A DNA stretch of 64,000 nt from Methylococcus capsulatus (GTDB taxonomy: Bacteria; Pseudomonadota; Gammaproteobacteria; Methylococcales; Methylococcaceae): assembly GCF_036864975.1 (NCBI RefSeq), contig NZ_CP104311.1, positions 2,607,513-2,671,512 of the forward strand, given 5' to 3'. The notes under the pieces are model-generated. The model was not told where the DNA came from. It did not search any database and saw only the letters and a list, made by a program, of their open reading frames with translations. Position 1 is the stretch's first letter, and every line of letters starts with the position of its first letter. The translations under genes and the position numbers were made by a program. This document shows positions 19,281 through 27,063 of this stretch, piece by piece.

Positions 19281-20537
19281 ATGTTCAGCAAGGGTATGGA
19301 GATTGCCGGATTCGACGACGAACTGTGGGCTGCGATCCAGGACGAGGAACGCAGGCAGGAGGACCACATCGAGCTGATCGCATCCGAGAACTATGCCAGC
19401 CCGCGGGTGATGCAGGCTCAAGGGACTGCGCTAACCAACAAATATGCGGAAGGGTACCCGGGCAAGCGCTATTACGGCGGCTGTGAGTACGTGGACGTCG
19501 TGGAGACTCTGGCCATCGAGCGTGCCAAACAGCTGTTCGGGGCCGATTACGCCAATGTCCAGCCGCATTCGGGTTCGCAGGCCAATGCCGCCGTCTACAT
19601 GGCCTTGTTGAATCCGGGCGATACGGTGCTGGGCATGAGCCTGGCACACGGCGGACATCTGACCCACGGCGCCAAGGTCAATTTTTCAGGCAAGCTTTAC
19701 AATGCCATCCAGTATGGGCTGCAGCCGGAGACCGGCGAAATCGACTACCGGCAGGTCGAAGAGCTGGCCCGGGAGCATCGCCCGAAGATGATCGTGGCGG
19801 GCTTCTCCGCCTACTCCCAGGTGGTCGACTGGCAGCGTTTCCGCGCGATCGCCGAGTCGGTCGGCGCCTGGCTCATGGTCGACATGGCCCACGTCGCCGG
19901 ACTGGTCGCGGCCGGTCTATATCCCAATCCGGTGCCGATCGCCGACGTGACGACCACCACCACACACAAGACCCTCCGTGGTCCGCGGGGCGGCCTGATT
20001 CTGGCCAAGGCCAACCCCGACCTCGAGAAAAAGCTCAACTCACTGGTTTTTCCCGGCATTCAGGGTGGTCCGCTGATGCATGTGATCGCGGCGAAGGCCG
20101 TGGCACTGAAGGAAGCCATGCAGCCGGATTTCAAGCACTACCAGGCTGCAGTGATGGTGAACGCCGACGCCATGGCGAAGACCTTCAGCCATCGCGGCTA
20201 CCGCATCGTGTCCGGCGGCACCCGGAATCATCTGTTCCTGGTCGATCTGAGCGAAAAAGGACTCACCGGCAAGCTGGCCGAAGAAGTGTTGGGCAAGGCG
20301 CATATCACCGTCAACAAGAATGCGGTGCCGAACGACCCGCAGTCCCCCTTCGTGACCAGCGGTATCCGGGTGGGTACCCCCGCCGTGACGACGCGTGGCT
20401 TCGGGGTCGAGGAATGCCGTTTGCTGGCGGGCTGGATGTGCGATGTGTTGGACCATCCCGGAGACGAAACGGTCATCGGTCAAGTGCGTGAAGAGGTGAC
20501 CGATCTGTGCCGGCGTTTCCCGGTCTATGCCGATTGA
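19281..20537 (+). CDS. glyA: Serine hydroxymethyltransferase
   Basis: This PLP enzyme interconverts glycine plus methylene-tetrahydrofolate with serine plus tetrahydrofolate. It supplies C1 units and is the entry enzyme of the serine pathway in methylotrophs. The 418-aa length is standard. The schiff-base lysine is Lys230 in [15 protein letters not shown]. Other hallmarks are [31 protein letters not shown] and QPHSGSQAN. The following nrdR gene starts 53 bases downstream. Confidence 0.97.
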   Translation: MFSKGMEIAGFDDELWAAIQDEERRQEDHIELIASENYASPRVMQAQGTALTNKYAEGYPGKRYYGGCEYVDVVETLAIERAKQLFGADYANVQPHSGSQANAAVYMALLNPGDTVLGMSLAHGGHLTHGAKVNFSGKLYNAIQYGLQPETGEIDYRQVEELAREHRPKMIVAGFSAYSQVVDWQRFRAIAESVGAWLMVDMAHVAGLVAAGLYPNPVPIADVTTTTTHKTLRGPRGGLILAKANPDLEKKLNSLVFPGIQGGPLMHVIAAKAVALKEAMQPDFKHYQAAVMVNADAMAKTFSHRGYRIVSGGTRNHLFLVDLSEKGLTGKLAEEVLGKAHITVNKNAVPNDPQSPFVTSGIRVGTPAVTTRGFGVEECRLLAGWMCDVLDHPGDETVIGQVREEVTDLCRRFPVYAD

Positions 20538-20590
20538 AAATACGAGGCGTTGGCCGGCGCTCCGCAGCCATTGAGGGGTGAGTTTCGCCT

Positions 20591-21088
20591 GTGCGGTGTC
20601 CTTTCTGCGGTGCTCAAGATACCCGAGTCGTGGATTCCCGGTTGTCGCAGGAGGGGGACCAGGTGCGTCGTCGCCGCGAATGCGGCGAGTGCAGGGAGCG
20701 CTTCACCACCTATGAGTCAGCCGAGCTCAACATGCCCAGGGTAGTGAAATCGGATGGCAGCCGGCAGCCGTTCCGCGAGGAGAAGCTGCGGGCGGGTATG
20801 TTGCGTGCCCTGGAAAAACGCCCCGTATCCAGCGACCGGGTGGAAGCCGCCATTACCCGTATCAAAAAGCGCCTCCTTGCGAGGGGTGAGCGTGAGGTAC
20901 AGTCCCGACTGGTCGGCGAATACGTGATGAGCGAGCTCAGCCAGCTCGACGACGTGGCGTACGTCCGATTCGCCTCGGTCTACCGCCGGTTCGAGGACAT
21001 CAACCAGTTTCGTGAAGTGATCGACCGCCTGGAAAGCGAGCCGGATTCGGAAACCGCCGGCAGGCAGGCGGATGCTTTCGATGCCTAA
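20591..21088 (+). CDS. nrdR: Transcriptional repressor NrdR
   Basis: It represses ribonucleotide reductase genes in response to ATP/dATP. The 165-aa protein begins with the zinc ribbon MRCPFCG, completed by a second Cys pair in [13 protein letters not shown]. An ATP-cone follows ([19 protein letters not shown]). The GTG start directly precedes the first zinc-ribbon residues, so it is well supported. As in many proteobacteria it heads the riboflavin/nusB operon; ribD starts 15 bases later. Confidence 0.95.
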   Translation: MRCPFCGAQDTRVVDSRLSQEGDQVRRRRECGECRERFTTYESAELNMPRVVKSDGSRQPFREEKLRAGMLRALEKRPVSSDRVEAAITRIKKRLLARGEREVQSRLVGEYVMSELSQLDDVAYVRFASVYRRFEDINQFREVIDRLESEPDSETAGRQADAFDA

Positions 21089-21103
21089 AAGAACGGGCGA
21101 TCC

Positions 21104-22240
21104 GTGTCTTCCTCGATGGTCCCTTCGTCTGATGCCGTGAACTGGTTTCCCGAAGATCACCGCTTCATGGCGCACGCCTTGCGCCTGGCCGAAAAGGGTT
21201 TGTATACGACCGATCCCAATCCGCGGGTGGGTTGCGTCCTGGTGCAAGGAAACGAGGTGGTCGGCGAAGGCTGGCATCAAAGGGCCGGCGGCCCTCATGC
21301 CGAGATCGTGGCGCTGCGGGATGCCGGGGAGCGGGCTAGGGATGCCACGGCCTATGTGACGTTGGAGCCCTGTTCGCATCACGGCCGCACGCCGCCCTGC
21401 GCCGATGCCCTGATCGAGGCGGGCGTGCGCCGTGTGGCCGTGGCCATGCAGGATCCCAATCCGCGGGTGGCCGGACGAGGTCTCGAACGGCTGCGGCGGG
21501 CCGGCATCGACGTCTCCTGTGGTTTGCTGTGGCAGGAGGCGGAGCGCCTGAATCCAGGCTTCATCAAGCGGATGCGTTCGGGGTTGCCATTCGTCCGGAG
21601 TAAACTGGCGATGAGCCTCGACGGGCGGACCGCCCTGGCGTCCGGTGAGAGCAAATGGATCACCGGCGAAGTGGCACGGCAAGACGTCCATCGCCTGAGG
21701 GCGCGCAGCTCCGCCATCGTCACCGGGATCGGCACCGTGCGGGCCGACGATCCTTTGCTCTCCGCCCGGCCGGATGAAGCGACCGATCTGGAGCAGCCGG
21801 CGCGAGTGATTCTGGACAGCCGTCTGCGCTCACCAGCGAACGCACGGGTTTTCCGGCAGGCCGGCCGTACGCTGGTGCTGACCACGGCGAGCGATCCTCC
21901 GGCTCGGCAAGCACTGCTCAATGCCGGCGCCGAAGTGCTGGAGGTGCAGCCCGATGCCGCGGGGAGACCGGAACTGACGGCCGTTCTGCGCCTGCTGGGA
22001 CGGATGGAGTTCAACGAGGTGCTTTTCGAAGCCGGTGCTACCCTGAACGGAGCGCTACTGTTGGCTGGCGTGGTCGATGAGTGGACCGTTTATCTCGCCC
22101 CTTGTGTTTTGGGGGACGAGGCGCGTGGACTGTTCCGGCTGCCCGGTCTGGCCGGGATGGCGGACCGCCAGGAACTGGCGATCGTGGATGCACGGCGGGT
22201 CGGCAGGGACATGCGGCTGATCCTGCGGCCGTGCGGCTGA
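21104..22240 (+). CDS. ribD: Bifunctional riboflavin biosynthesis deaminase/reductase
   Basis: It deaminates and then reduces the pyrimidine intermediate of riboflavin synthesis. The N-terminal deaminase domain has the zinc motif GGPHAEIVALRDAG and EPCSHHGRTPPC. The C-terminal reductase domain (from about residue 165) has RSKLAMSLDGRTAL and ESKWITGE. The GTG start at 21104 is the furthest upstream; an internal ATG six codons later is possible. It is part of the contiguous nrdR-rib-nusB-thiL-pgpA run. Confidence 0.95.
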   Translation: MSSSMVPSSDAVNWFPEDHRFMAHALRLAEKGLYTTDPNPRVGCVLVQGNEVVGEGWHQRAGGPHAEIVALRDAGERARDATAYVTLEPCSHHGRTPPCADALIEAGVRRVAVAMQDPNPRVAGRGLERLRRAGIDVSCGLLWQEAERLNPGFIKRMRSGLPFVRSKLAMSLDGRTALASGESKWITGEVARQDVHRLRARSSAIVTGIGTVRADDPLLSARPDEATDLEQPARVILDSRLRSPANARVFRQAGRTLVLTTASDPPARQALLNAGAEVLEVQPDAAGRPELTAVLRLLGRMEFNEVLFEAGATLNGALLLAGVVDEWTVYLAPCVLGDEARGLFRLPGLAGMADRQELAIVDARRVGRDMRLILRPCG

Positions 22241-22273
22241 AACCGGTGGCTGGTTCCGGAGAACCTTGAAACC

Positions 22274-22933
22274 ATGTTTACAGGCATAATACAGGCCATG
22301 GGGCAGTTACAGCGCAAGGAGCCTCGCGGCGGCGATTACCGCCTGACCGTCGCCTCTGGCAACTTGGCCATGAGCGAGGTGAGACTCGGCGACAGCATCG
22401 CGGTCAATGGCGTCTGCCTGACGGTGGTCGAGTTCGGCGGGAGCAGTTTCTGCGCCGACGTCTCCCGAGAGACCCTATCACGCACTACCCTGGGAGAGCT
22501 CGGGACTGGAGCGGCGCTCAATCTGGAGCTTGCACTGACACCGGGCAGCCGCCTGGGTGGACACATCGTCAGCGGCCATGTCGATGGCATCGGTATCGTC
22601 AGGGTGCGGGACGAGGATGGACGATCGGTCAGATTCCAGATCGATGCGCCTGCGCACCTGGCGAAATACATCGCCGAAAAGGGGTCGATCTGCATCGATG
22701 GAATCAGTCTGACGGTCAATCGCGTCGACGGCCCGGTGTTCGACGTCAACGCCGTTCCCCATACGCTGGCGGTAACGACGCTGGGGGACGCCCAGGCCGG
22801 CAGACGTGTCAATCTCGAAGTGGACCTGCTGGCGCGGTACCTGGAACGCCTGATTCAAGGCGAAGGCGCGGCGCGGCCCGCCGGTTCACTCACGCGCGAA
22901 TGGTTGCGCGGTCATGGATTCATCCCGGAATGA
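22274..22933 (+). CDS. ribE: Riboflavin synthase, alpha subunit
   Basis: It dismutates two molecules of 6,7-dimethyl-8-ribityllumazine to riboflavin. The protein starts with the family signature [10 protein letters not shown] and contains two lumazine-binding repeats, each with an [11 protein letters not shown] or [15 protein letters not shown] motif and a [12 protein letters not shown] loop. The 219-aa length is typical. Its stop overlaps the ribBA start as ATGA, which suggests translational coupling. Confidence 0.95.
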   Translation: MFTGIIQAMGQLQRKEPRGGDYRLTVASGNLAMSEVRLGDSIAVNGVCLTVVEFGGSSFCADVSRETLSRTTLGELGTGAALNLELALTPGSRLGGHIVSGHVDGIGIVRVRDEDGRSVRFQIDAPAHLAKYIAEKGSICIDGISLTVNRVDGPVFDVNAVPHTLAVTTLGDAQAGRRVNLEVDLLARYLERLIQGEGAARPAGSLTREWLRGHGFIPE

Positions 22934-24045
22934 CGCTCAATACGATCGAAGAAATCATCGAAGACATCCGCCAGGGAAAAATGGTCGTCATCATGGATGA
23001 CGAGGACCGGGAAAACGAAGGCGATCTCGTCATGGCGGCAGGGCATGTGCGGCCGGAGGACATCAACTTCATGGCGCGTTATGGCCGTGGTCTGATCTGT
23101 CTGACGCTGACCCGTGAGCGCTGCCAGCAATTGCGGCTGCCCCTGATGGTGAATGAGAACCGGACGCCGCACTCGACCAATTTCACGGTGTCGATCGAAG
23201 CCGCCACCGGTGTCACCACGGGTATTTCGGCCAGCGACCGGGCCCGTACCATCCAGTGCGCCGTGGCCCCGGACGCCAAGCCCGAAGATCTGGTCCAGCC
23301 GGGTCATATTTTTCCGCTTATGGCGCAGCCCGGCGGGGTACTCAACCGTGCCGGGCACACCGAGGCGGGTTGCGATCTGGCGCGCCTGGCCGGACTGGTG
23401 CCGGCAGCAGTCATCGTGGAAATCCTCAACGAGGATGGTTCGATGGCGCGGCGTGCCGACCTGGAAAAATTTGCGGCGGTCCATGGCCTCAAGATCGGCA
23501 CCATTGCCGACCTGATCCATTACCGGATGCAGAACGAGCAGACGGTTGAGCGCATCTGCGAATGCGATTTCCCGACCGAACACGGGCGTTTCCGCCTCCA
23601 CGCTTATCAGGACCGTCTGGACAACAAGCTGCATCTCGCCCTTACGCTGGGCGACATTGCCGGCAGCGAGCCGGTGCTGGTACGGGTCCATGGCCGGAAT
23701 CTGCTGACCGATCTGTTCGGGGTGAGGCGCGGCGATGTCGGCATCTCCGTGCGTGCGGCGATGAAGCGGATCGCTGACGAAGGGCGGGGCGTGCTCGTCG
23801 TGATCCGCAACGAGGAAGACGATCGTTGCCTGGTGGAGCGCATTCATCAGTACCAGATGGAGGACCACGGCGTGGACATCGGCCAGCGCGAGGACCCAGG
23901 GGTGGACTGGCGTACGACCGGAACCGGGGCGCAGATTCTCGCCGACCTGGGCGTGCGTAAATTGCGGGTGCTGGGAGCGCACAAGAAATATTTGGGACTT
24001 TCCGGCTACGGACTGGAAGTCGTGGATTACGTGACAACCGACTGA
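22930..24045 (+). CDS. ribBA: DHBP synthase with degenerate GTP cyclohydrolase II domain
   Basis: Residues 1 to about 200 are 3,4-dihydroxy-2-butanone 4-phosphate synthase, with the acidic active-site motif [15 protein letters not shown] and later [15 protein letters not shown]. The C-terminal half has the GTP cyclohydrolase II fold but lacks the zinc cysteines. Where RibA normally has SECLTGD and CDCG, this protein has GRNLLTD and RGDVG. It is thus of the RibBX type, and only the RibB activity is expected. The ATG at 22930 overlaps the ribE stop; a start at 22900 would run into ribE. A functional GTP cyclohydrolase II must be encoded elsewhere. Confidence 0.93.
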   Translation: MTLNTIEEIIEDIRQGKMVVIMDDEDRENEGDLVMAAGHVRPEDINFMARYGRGLICLTLTRERCQQLRLPLMVNENRTPHSTNFTVSIEAATGVTTGISASDRARTIQCAVAPDAKPEDLVQPGHIFPLMAQPGGVLNRAGHTEAGCDLARLAGLVPAAVIVEILNEDGSMARRADLEKFAAVHGLKIGTIADLIHYRMQNEQTVERICECDFPTEHGRFRLHAYQDRLDNKLHLALTLGDIAGSEPVLVRVHGRNLLTDLFGVRRGDVGISVRAAMKRIADEGRGVLVVIRNEEDDRCLVERIHQYQMEDHGVDIGQREDPGVDWRTTGTGAQILADLGVRKLRVLGAHKKYLGLSGYGLEVVDYVTTD

Positions 24046-24057
24046 TCGGGAATCGAC

Positions 24058-24537
24058 ATGGCTCATATCAAGACTTTCGAGGGCGACATGAATGCCGCAG
24101 GGCTGCGTGTATGCATCGCCGCTTCACGCTTCAACAGTTTCATCGTGGATCACCTGGTCAGCGGCGCGGTCGATACTCTAGTCCGTCACGGTGTCAGCAG
24201 GGAGGACATTTGCATCGCCAAGACGCCGGGGGCGTATGAGCTGCCGCTGGCCGTCAAAAAGATCGCCAGTTCCGGGCGTTTCGACGCGATCATCGCGTTG
24301 GGTGCAGTCATCAGAGGCGCCACCCCGCATTTCGATTATGTCGCCGGGGAATGCGTGAAAGGCCTGGCGAGCGTTTCGTTGCAGCACGGCCTGCCAGTCG
24401 CCTTCGGCGTGCTCACGGTGGACACCATCGAGCAGGCGGTCGAGCGGGCCGGGACCAAAGCTGGCAACAAAGGCTCAGAAGCGGCCCTGTCAGCGATCGA
24501 AATGGTCAATCTGCTGCGGCAGTTGGAGGCCGAATGA
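24058..24537 (+). CDS. ribH: 6,7-dimethyl-8-ribityllumazine synthase
   Basis: It condenses DHBP with the ribityl pyrimidine to form lumazine, and usually assembles into pentamers or 60-mers. Motifs include [29 protein letters not shown] and [12 protein letters not shown], and [17 protein letters not shown] near the C-terminus. The 159-aa length is typical. Its stop overlaps nusB (ATGA), an arrangement widely conserved in proteobacteria. Confidence 0.96.
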   Translation: MAHIKTFEGDMNAAGLRVCIAASRFNSFIVDHLVSGAVDTLVRHGVSREDICIAKTPGAYELPLAVKKIASSGRFDAIIALGAVIRGATPHFDYVAGECVKGLASVSLQHGLPVAFGVLTVDTIEQAVERAGTKAGNKGSEAALSAIEMVNLLRQLEAE

Positions 24538-25130
24538 GTCTAGCAAGGACATTGGCGCGCCGCGCCGCCGTGCAGGCCGTCTACCAGTGGCAGCTGGCGC
24601 GGGACAGCCTGCCGGAAATCGAACGACAATTCGTCGAGGAGCTGCAGCTCGCTAAGTCATTGTACCGGCGCCATGCCAACGGTTTCGAACTGACTGCTCC
24701 CGAGCGGGAGCAGCTCGAGGAGCTGCTGGAGAAATTCGGCCGCTCCCGTGAGGCCGACGAGATCGAGGAGGAGGATGCGACGCTGGAACGGAGGGCCAGC
24801 CAATGCCAGGTGCCCGACGTCCAGGTCGGCTATTTCAAGGAGCTCCTGCATGGGGTGGTAAACAATCTGCCCGTGCTGGATGCCGCGCTGGCAAAATACC
24901 TCGATCGCCCCATCGATGAAGTTGATCCGGTGGAGCGGGCGATCCTTCGCATCGGCTGCTACGAATTCCTGCACCGTCCGGAAACGCCGTACCGAGTGAT
25001 CCTGAACGAGGCCATCAATCTGGCCAAGGAGTTCGGTGCCGCCCAGAGCTACCGTTACGTGAACGGCATTCTCGATCGGGTGGCGCACGAATGCCGGGCG
25101 GTGGAAATGGTGGCTCGCCGGCGGGGGTGA
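24534..25130 (+). CDS. nusB: Transcription antitermination factor NusB with long insertion
   Basis: NusB with S10 binds boxA RNA and promotes rRNA antitermination. Family motifs are present: [10 protein letters not shown] at the start, then [18 protein letters not shown] and [15 protein letters not shown]. The protein is 198 aa, against about 139 in E. coli. The extra length is mainly an insertion at about residues 38-94 between the first helices, very rich in Glu/Arg (for example [14 protein letters not shown]). The ATG overlaps the ribH stop and the gene's own stop overlaps the thiL GTG. Confidence 0.93.
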   Translation: MSLARTLARRAAVQAVYQWQLARDSLPEIERQFVEELQLAKSLYRRHANGFELTAPEREQLEELLEKFGRSREADEIEEEDATLERRASQCQVPDVQVGYFKELLHGVVNNLPVLDAALAKYLDRPIDEVDPVERAILRIGCYEFLHRPETPYRVILNEAINLAKEFGAAQSYRYVNGILDRVAHECRAVEMVARRRG

Positions 25131-26122
25131 GCTTGCCAGGTTTATCGCAATGGCCGGGTGAATTCGAGATCATCCGGCGCTTTTTTTCCGCGCAGCGGGT
25201 GGTGGATGCGGATACCGAGATCGGCATCGGCGACGACTGCGCGATCCTCAACTTCGCGACAGCGGCGCGGCTCGCCCTGACCACCGACACTCTGGTCGCG
25301 GGCGTCCATTTTTTTTCCGATACCGATCCGGCGAGGCTCGGCCACAAGGCGCTCGCAGTCAATCTCAGTGACCTGGCTGCCATGGGGGCCAGACCAAGAT
25401 GGACGTTACTGGCCTTGACCCTGCCCGAAAACGATCCCGAATGGATCACGGCCTTTGCGCGAGGCTTCTTCCGGCTCGCTGAGCGCTACGGTGTACAGCT
25501 GATCGGCGGGGACACCACACGCGGGCCCCTCGCAGTCACCGTCCATGCATTGGGGACCATAGACGAGGGGCCAGCAGTGAAGCGATCGGGCGCCCAGGCC
25601 GGTGATGCCGTTTATGTCAGCGGCAGCATCGGCCTTGCCGGTCTGGGTCTGAAGATCAGGCAGGGTGCATATCTTGTCCCGGACGAGGAGGCGCTGGACC
25701 GGCTGGAGGCTCCCGAACCGAGGACCGCCTTCGGCTTACGCCTCGGGGAATTTGCCAGCGCTGCCATCGATGTTTCGGATGGCTTGGTGGCGGACTTGGG
25801 ACACATCCTCGAACAGAGTTCCGTAGGAGCCGAGGTGGATTGGGAGGTACTGCCGTTGTCGTCTGCCGTCTGCCGTTATGTGGCCGATTCCGGCGATTGG
25901 GAAATGCCGTTGGTCGCCGGTGACGACTACGAACTTTGTTTCACCGCGTCCCCCGCCTATGCTCATGCGATCGCGCTTGCCGCCGATGCAACCGCCACGC
26001 CGGTGAGGCGCATAGGGACGATCCGTGCCGGATCGGGGCTGATCATCCGGCGTTACGGCCGGTCGGTGGAGCTGCCATACTCTGGCTATGTACACTTTTC
26101 CCCCGGGGATACGCGAAGATGA
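25127..26122 (+). CDS. thiL: Thiamine-monophosphate kinase
   Basis: It phosphorylates thiamine monophosphate to the active pyrophosphate cofactor. The N-terminus has GEFEIIRRFF and the metal/ATP motif IGIGDDCAIL. Further hallmarks are HFFSDTDPARLGHKALAVNL, LIGGDTTRG and DVSDGLVADLGHIL. The GTG start at 25127 overlaps the nusB stop (GTGA) and gives 331 aa; the in-frame ATG at 25091 would lie inside nusB. Confidence 0.95.
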   Translation: MSLPGLSQWPGEFEIIRRFFSAQRVVDADTEIGIGDDCAILNFATAARLALTTDTLVAGVHFFSDTDPARLGHKALAVNLSDLAAMGARPRWTLLALTLPENDPEWITAFARGFFRLAERYGVQLIGGDTTRGPLAVTVHALGTIDEGPAVKRSGAQAGDAVYVSGSIGLAGLGLKIRQGAYLVPDEEALDRLEAPEPRTAFGLRLGEFASAAIDVSDGLVADLGHILEQSSVGAEVDWEVLPLSSAVCRYVADSGDWEMPLVAGDDYELCFTASPAYAHAIALAADATATPVRRIGTIRAGSGLIIRRYGRSVELPYSGYVHFSPGDTRR

Positions 26123-26622
26123 AGCGTCGTCGCCTCGAATTCCGCCAGGCATTCCAGAATCCCTGGACCCTGATCGCCCTTGGCTTCGGCGCCGGGCTGG
26201 CGCCCTGGGTGCCTGGCACCTGGGGGACCTTGGTGGCGATTCCGCTGTATCTTCTGCTCGTCGATACCAGTCCGGGGGTATATTCGGCTGTCGTCATCGT
26301 GCTGCTGGGGCTGGGCGTGGTGGCTTGCGGGCGCTGTGGCCGCACTCTGGGTGAGCCCGACCATCCGGCGATCGTGTGGGATGAGATCGTCGGTTTCCTC
26401 CTGACGATGTGGGGTATTGCGGCCTCCTGGCAGAACGTGTTGTTGGGCTTCGTCCTCTTCAGATTCTTCGACATCGTCAAACCCTGGCCCATCCGGGCCA
26501 TCGACCGTCGAACCGCCGGTGGCTGGGGCGTCATGCTCGACGACGTCGCTGCTGGCTTACTGTCGTCCGTGATCCTTCATATCCTGATAGCACCATCGTC
26601 GATGACCAGCCATCTTCGCTGA
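26119..26622 (+). CDS. pgpA: Phosphatidylglycerophosphatase A
   Basis: It dephosphorylates phosphatidylglycerol phosphate at the inner membrane. The 167-aa protein has the family motifs GFGAGLAPWVPGTWGTL and IVWDEIVGFLLTMW, then FRFFDIVKPWPI and GWGVMLDDVAAGLLS, with three to four membrane segments. The ATG overlaps the thiL stop (ATGA). It is the last gene of the nrdR-to-pgpA transcript. I see no clear hairpin terminator in the 112 bases after it. Confidence 0.93.
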   Translation: MKRRRLEFRQAFQNPWTLIALGFGAGLAPWVPGTWGTLVAIPLYLLLVDTSPGVYSAVVIVLLGLGVVACGRCGRTLGEPDHPAIVWDEIVGFLLTMWGIAASWQNVLLGFVLFRFFDIVKPWPIRAIDRRTAGGWGVMLDDVAAGLLSSVILHILIAPSSMTSHLR

Positions 26623-26734
26623 GCGGGGGAGGCTGCGGGATTTGACCCGTTGATCCGGGAAGGAGTAAGTTGTTTGCCCTCAGGTAACCGGATTACCTGT
26701 GCCAGTCCACAGACGCCAATAACGGGGAATCGCC

Positions 26735-27043
26735 ATGGCCAGACGCATCACCAGGGAATGCGACGACAAAGCGGCAGGGATCCGCTTTCACATCAGTTCC
26801 GCCCGCCTGTCGATGAGCAAGATCAGCTTCGTTGCCTTTCAGCGGTTTCTGGACGAAATGGAGCGATCCATGTATCTGTGTCCAGAATGCGGTTGGCGGG
26901 GGCGGGGCCGGGAGCTCGTGCCGATGGAGGAGGACGGGAACGGGGCTTATGCCTGGGGGCCGGACGCCGAAACCTGGTATGCCTGCCCGAAATGCGAGAC
27001 CGAGATCGGCGTCGAAACCCCGGTGATGCGGCCGACAGACTGA
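26735..27043 (+). CDS. Small zinc-ribbon-like protein, unknown
   Basis: A 102-aa protein with two CxxC pairs (CPEC near residue 49 and CPKC near 85), which could form a zinc ribbon. The N-terminal half is basic and helical (MARRITRECDDKAAGIRF). GGGGAA lies about 6 bases before the ATG. I do not recognise a family. It stands alone, 112 bases after pgpA and convergent with the broken sensor gene. A nucleic-acid or metal-related role is possible but not shown. Confidence 0.6.
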   Translation: MARRITRECDDKAAGIRFHISSARLSMSKISFVAFQRFLDEMERSMYLCPECGWRGRGRELVPMEEDGNGAYAWGPDAETWYACPKCETEIGVETPVMRPTD

Positions 27044-27063
27044 CACGAGCCGGAGGCGTGGTG

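Noticed and set aside
21205..21470. Repeated bases encoding DPNPRV in ribD, at about 21212 and 21452
   Set aside because: Both copies are parts of the deaminase domain; one matches the known family motif and the repeat is too short to suggest a mobile or tandem element.
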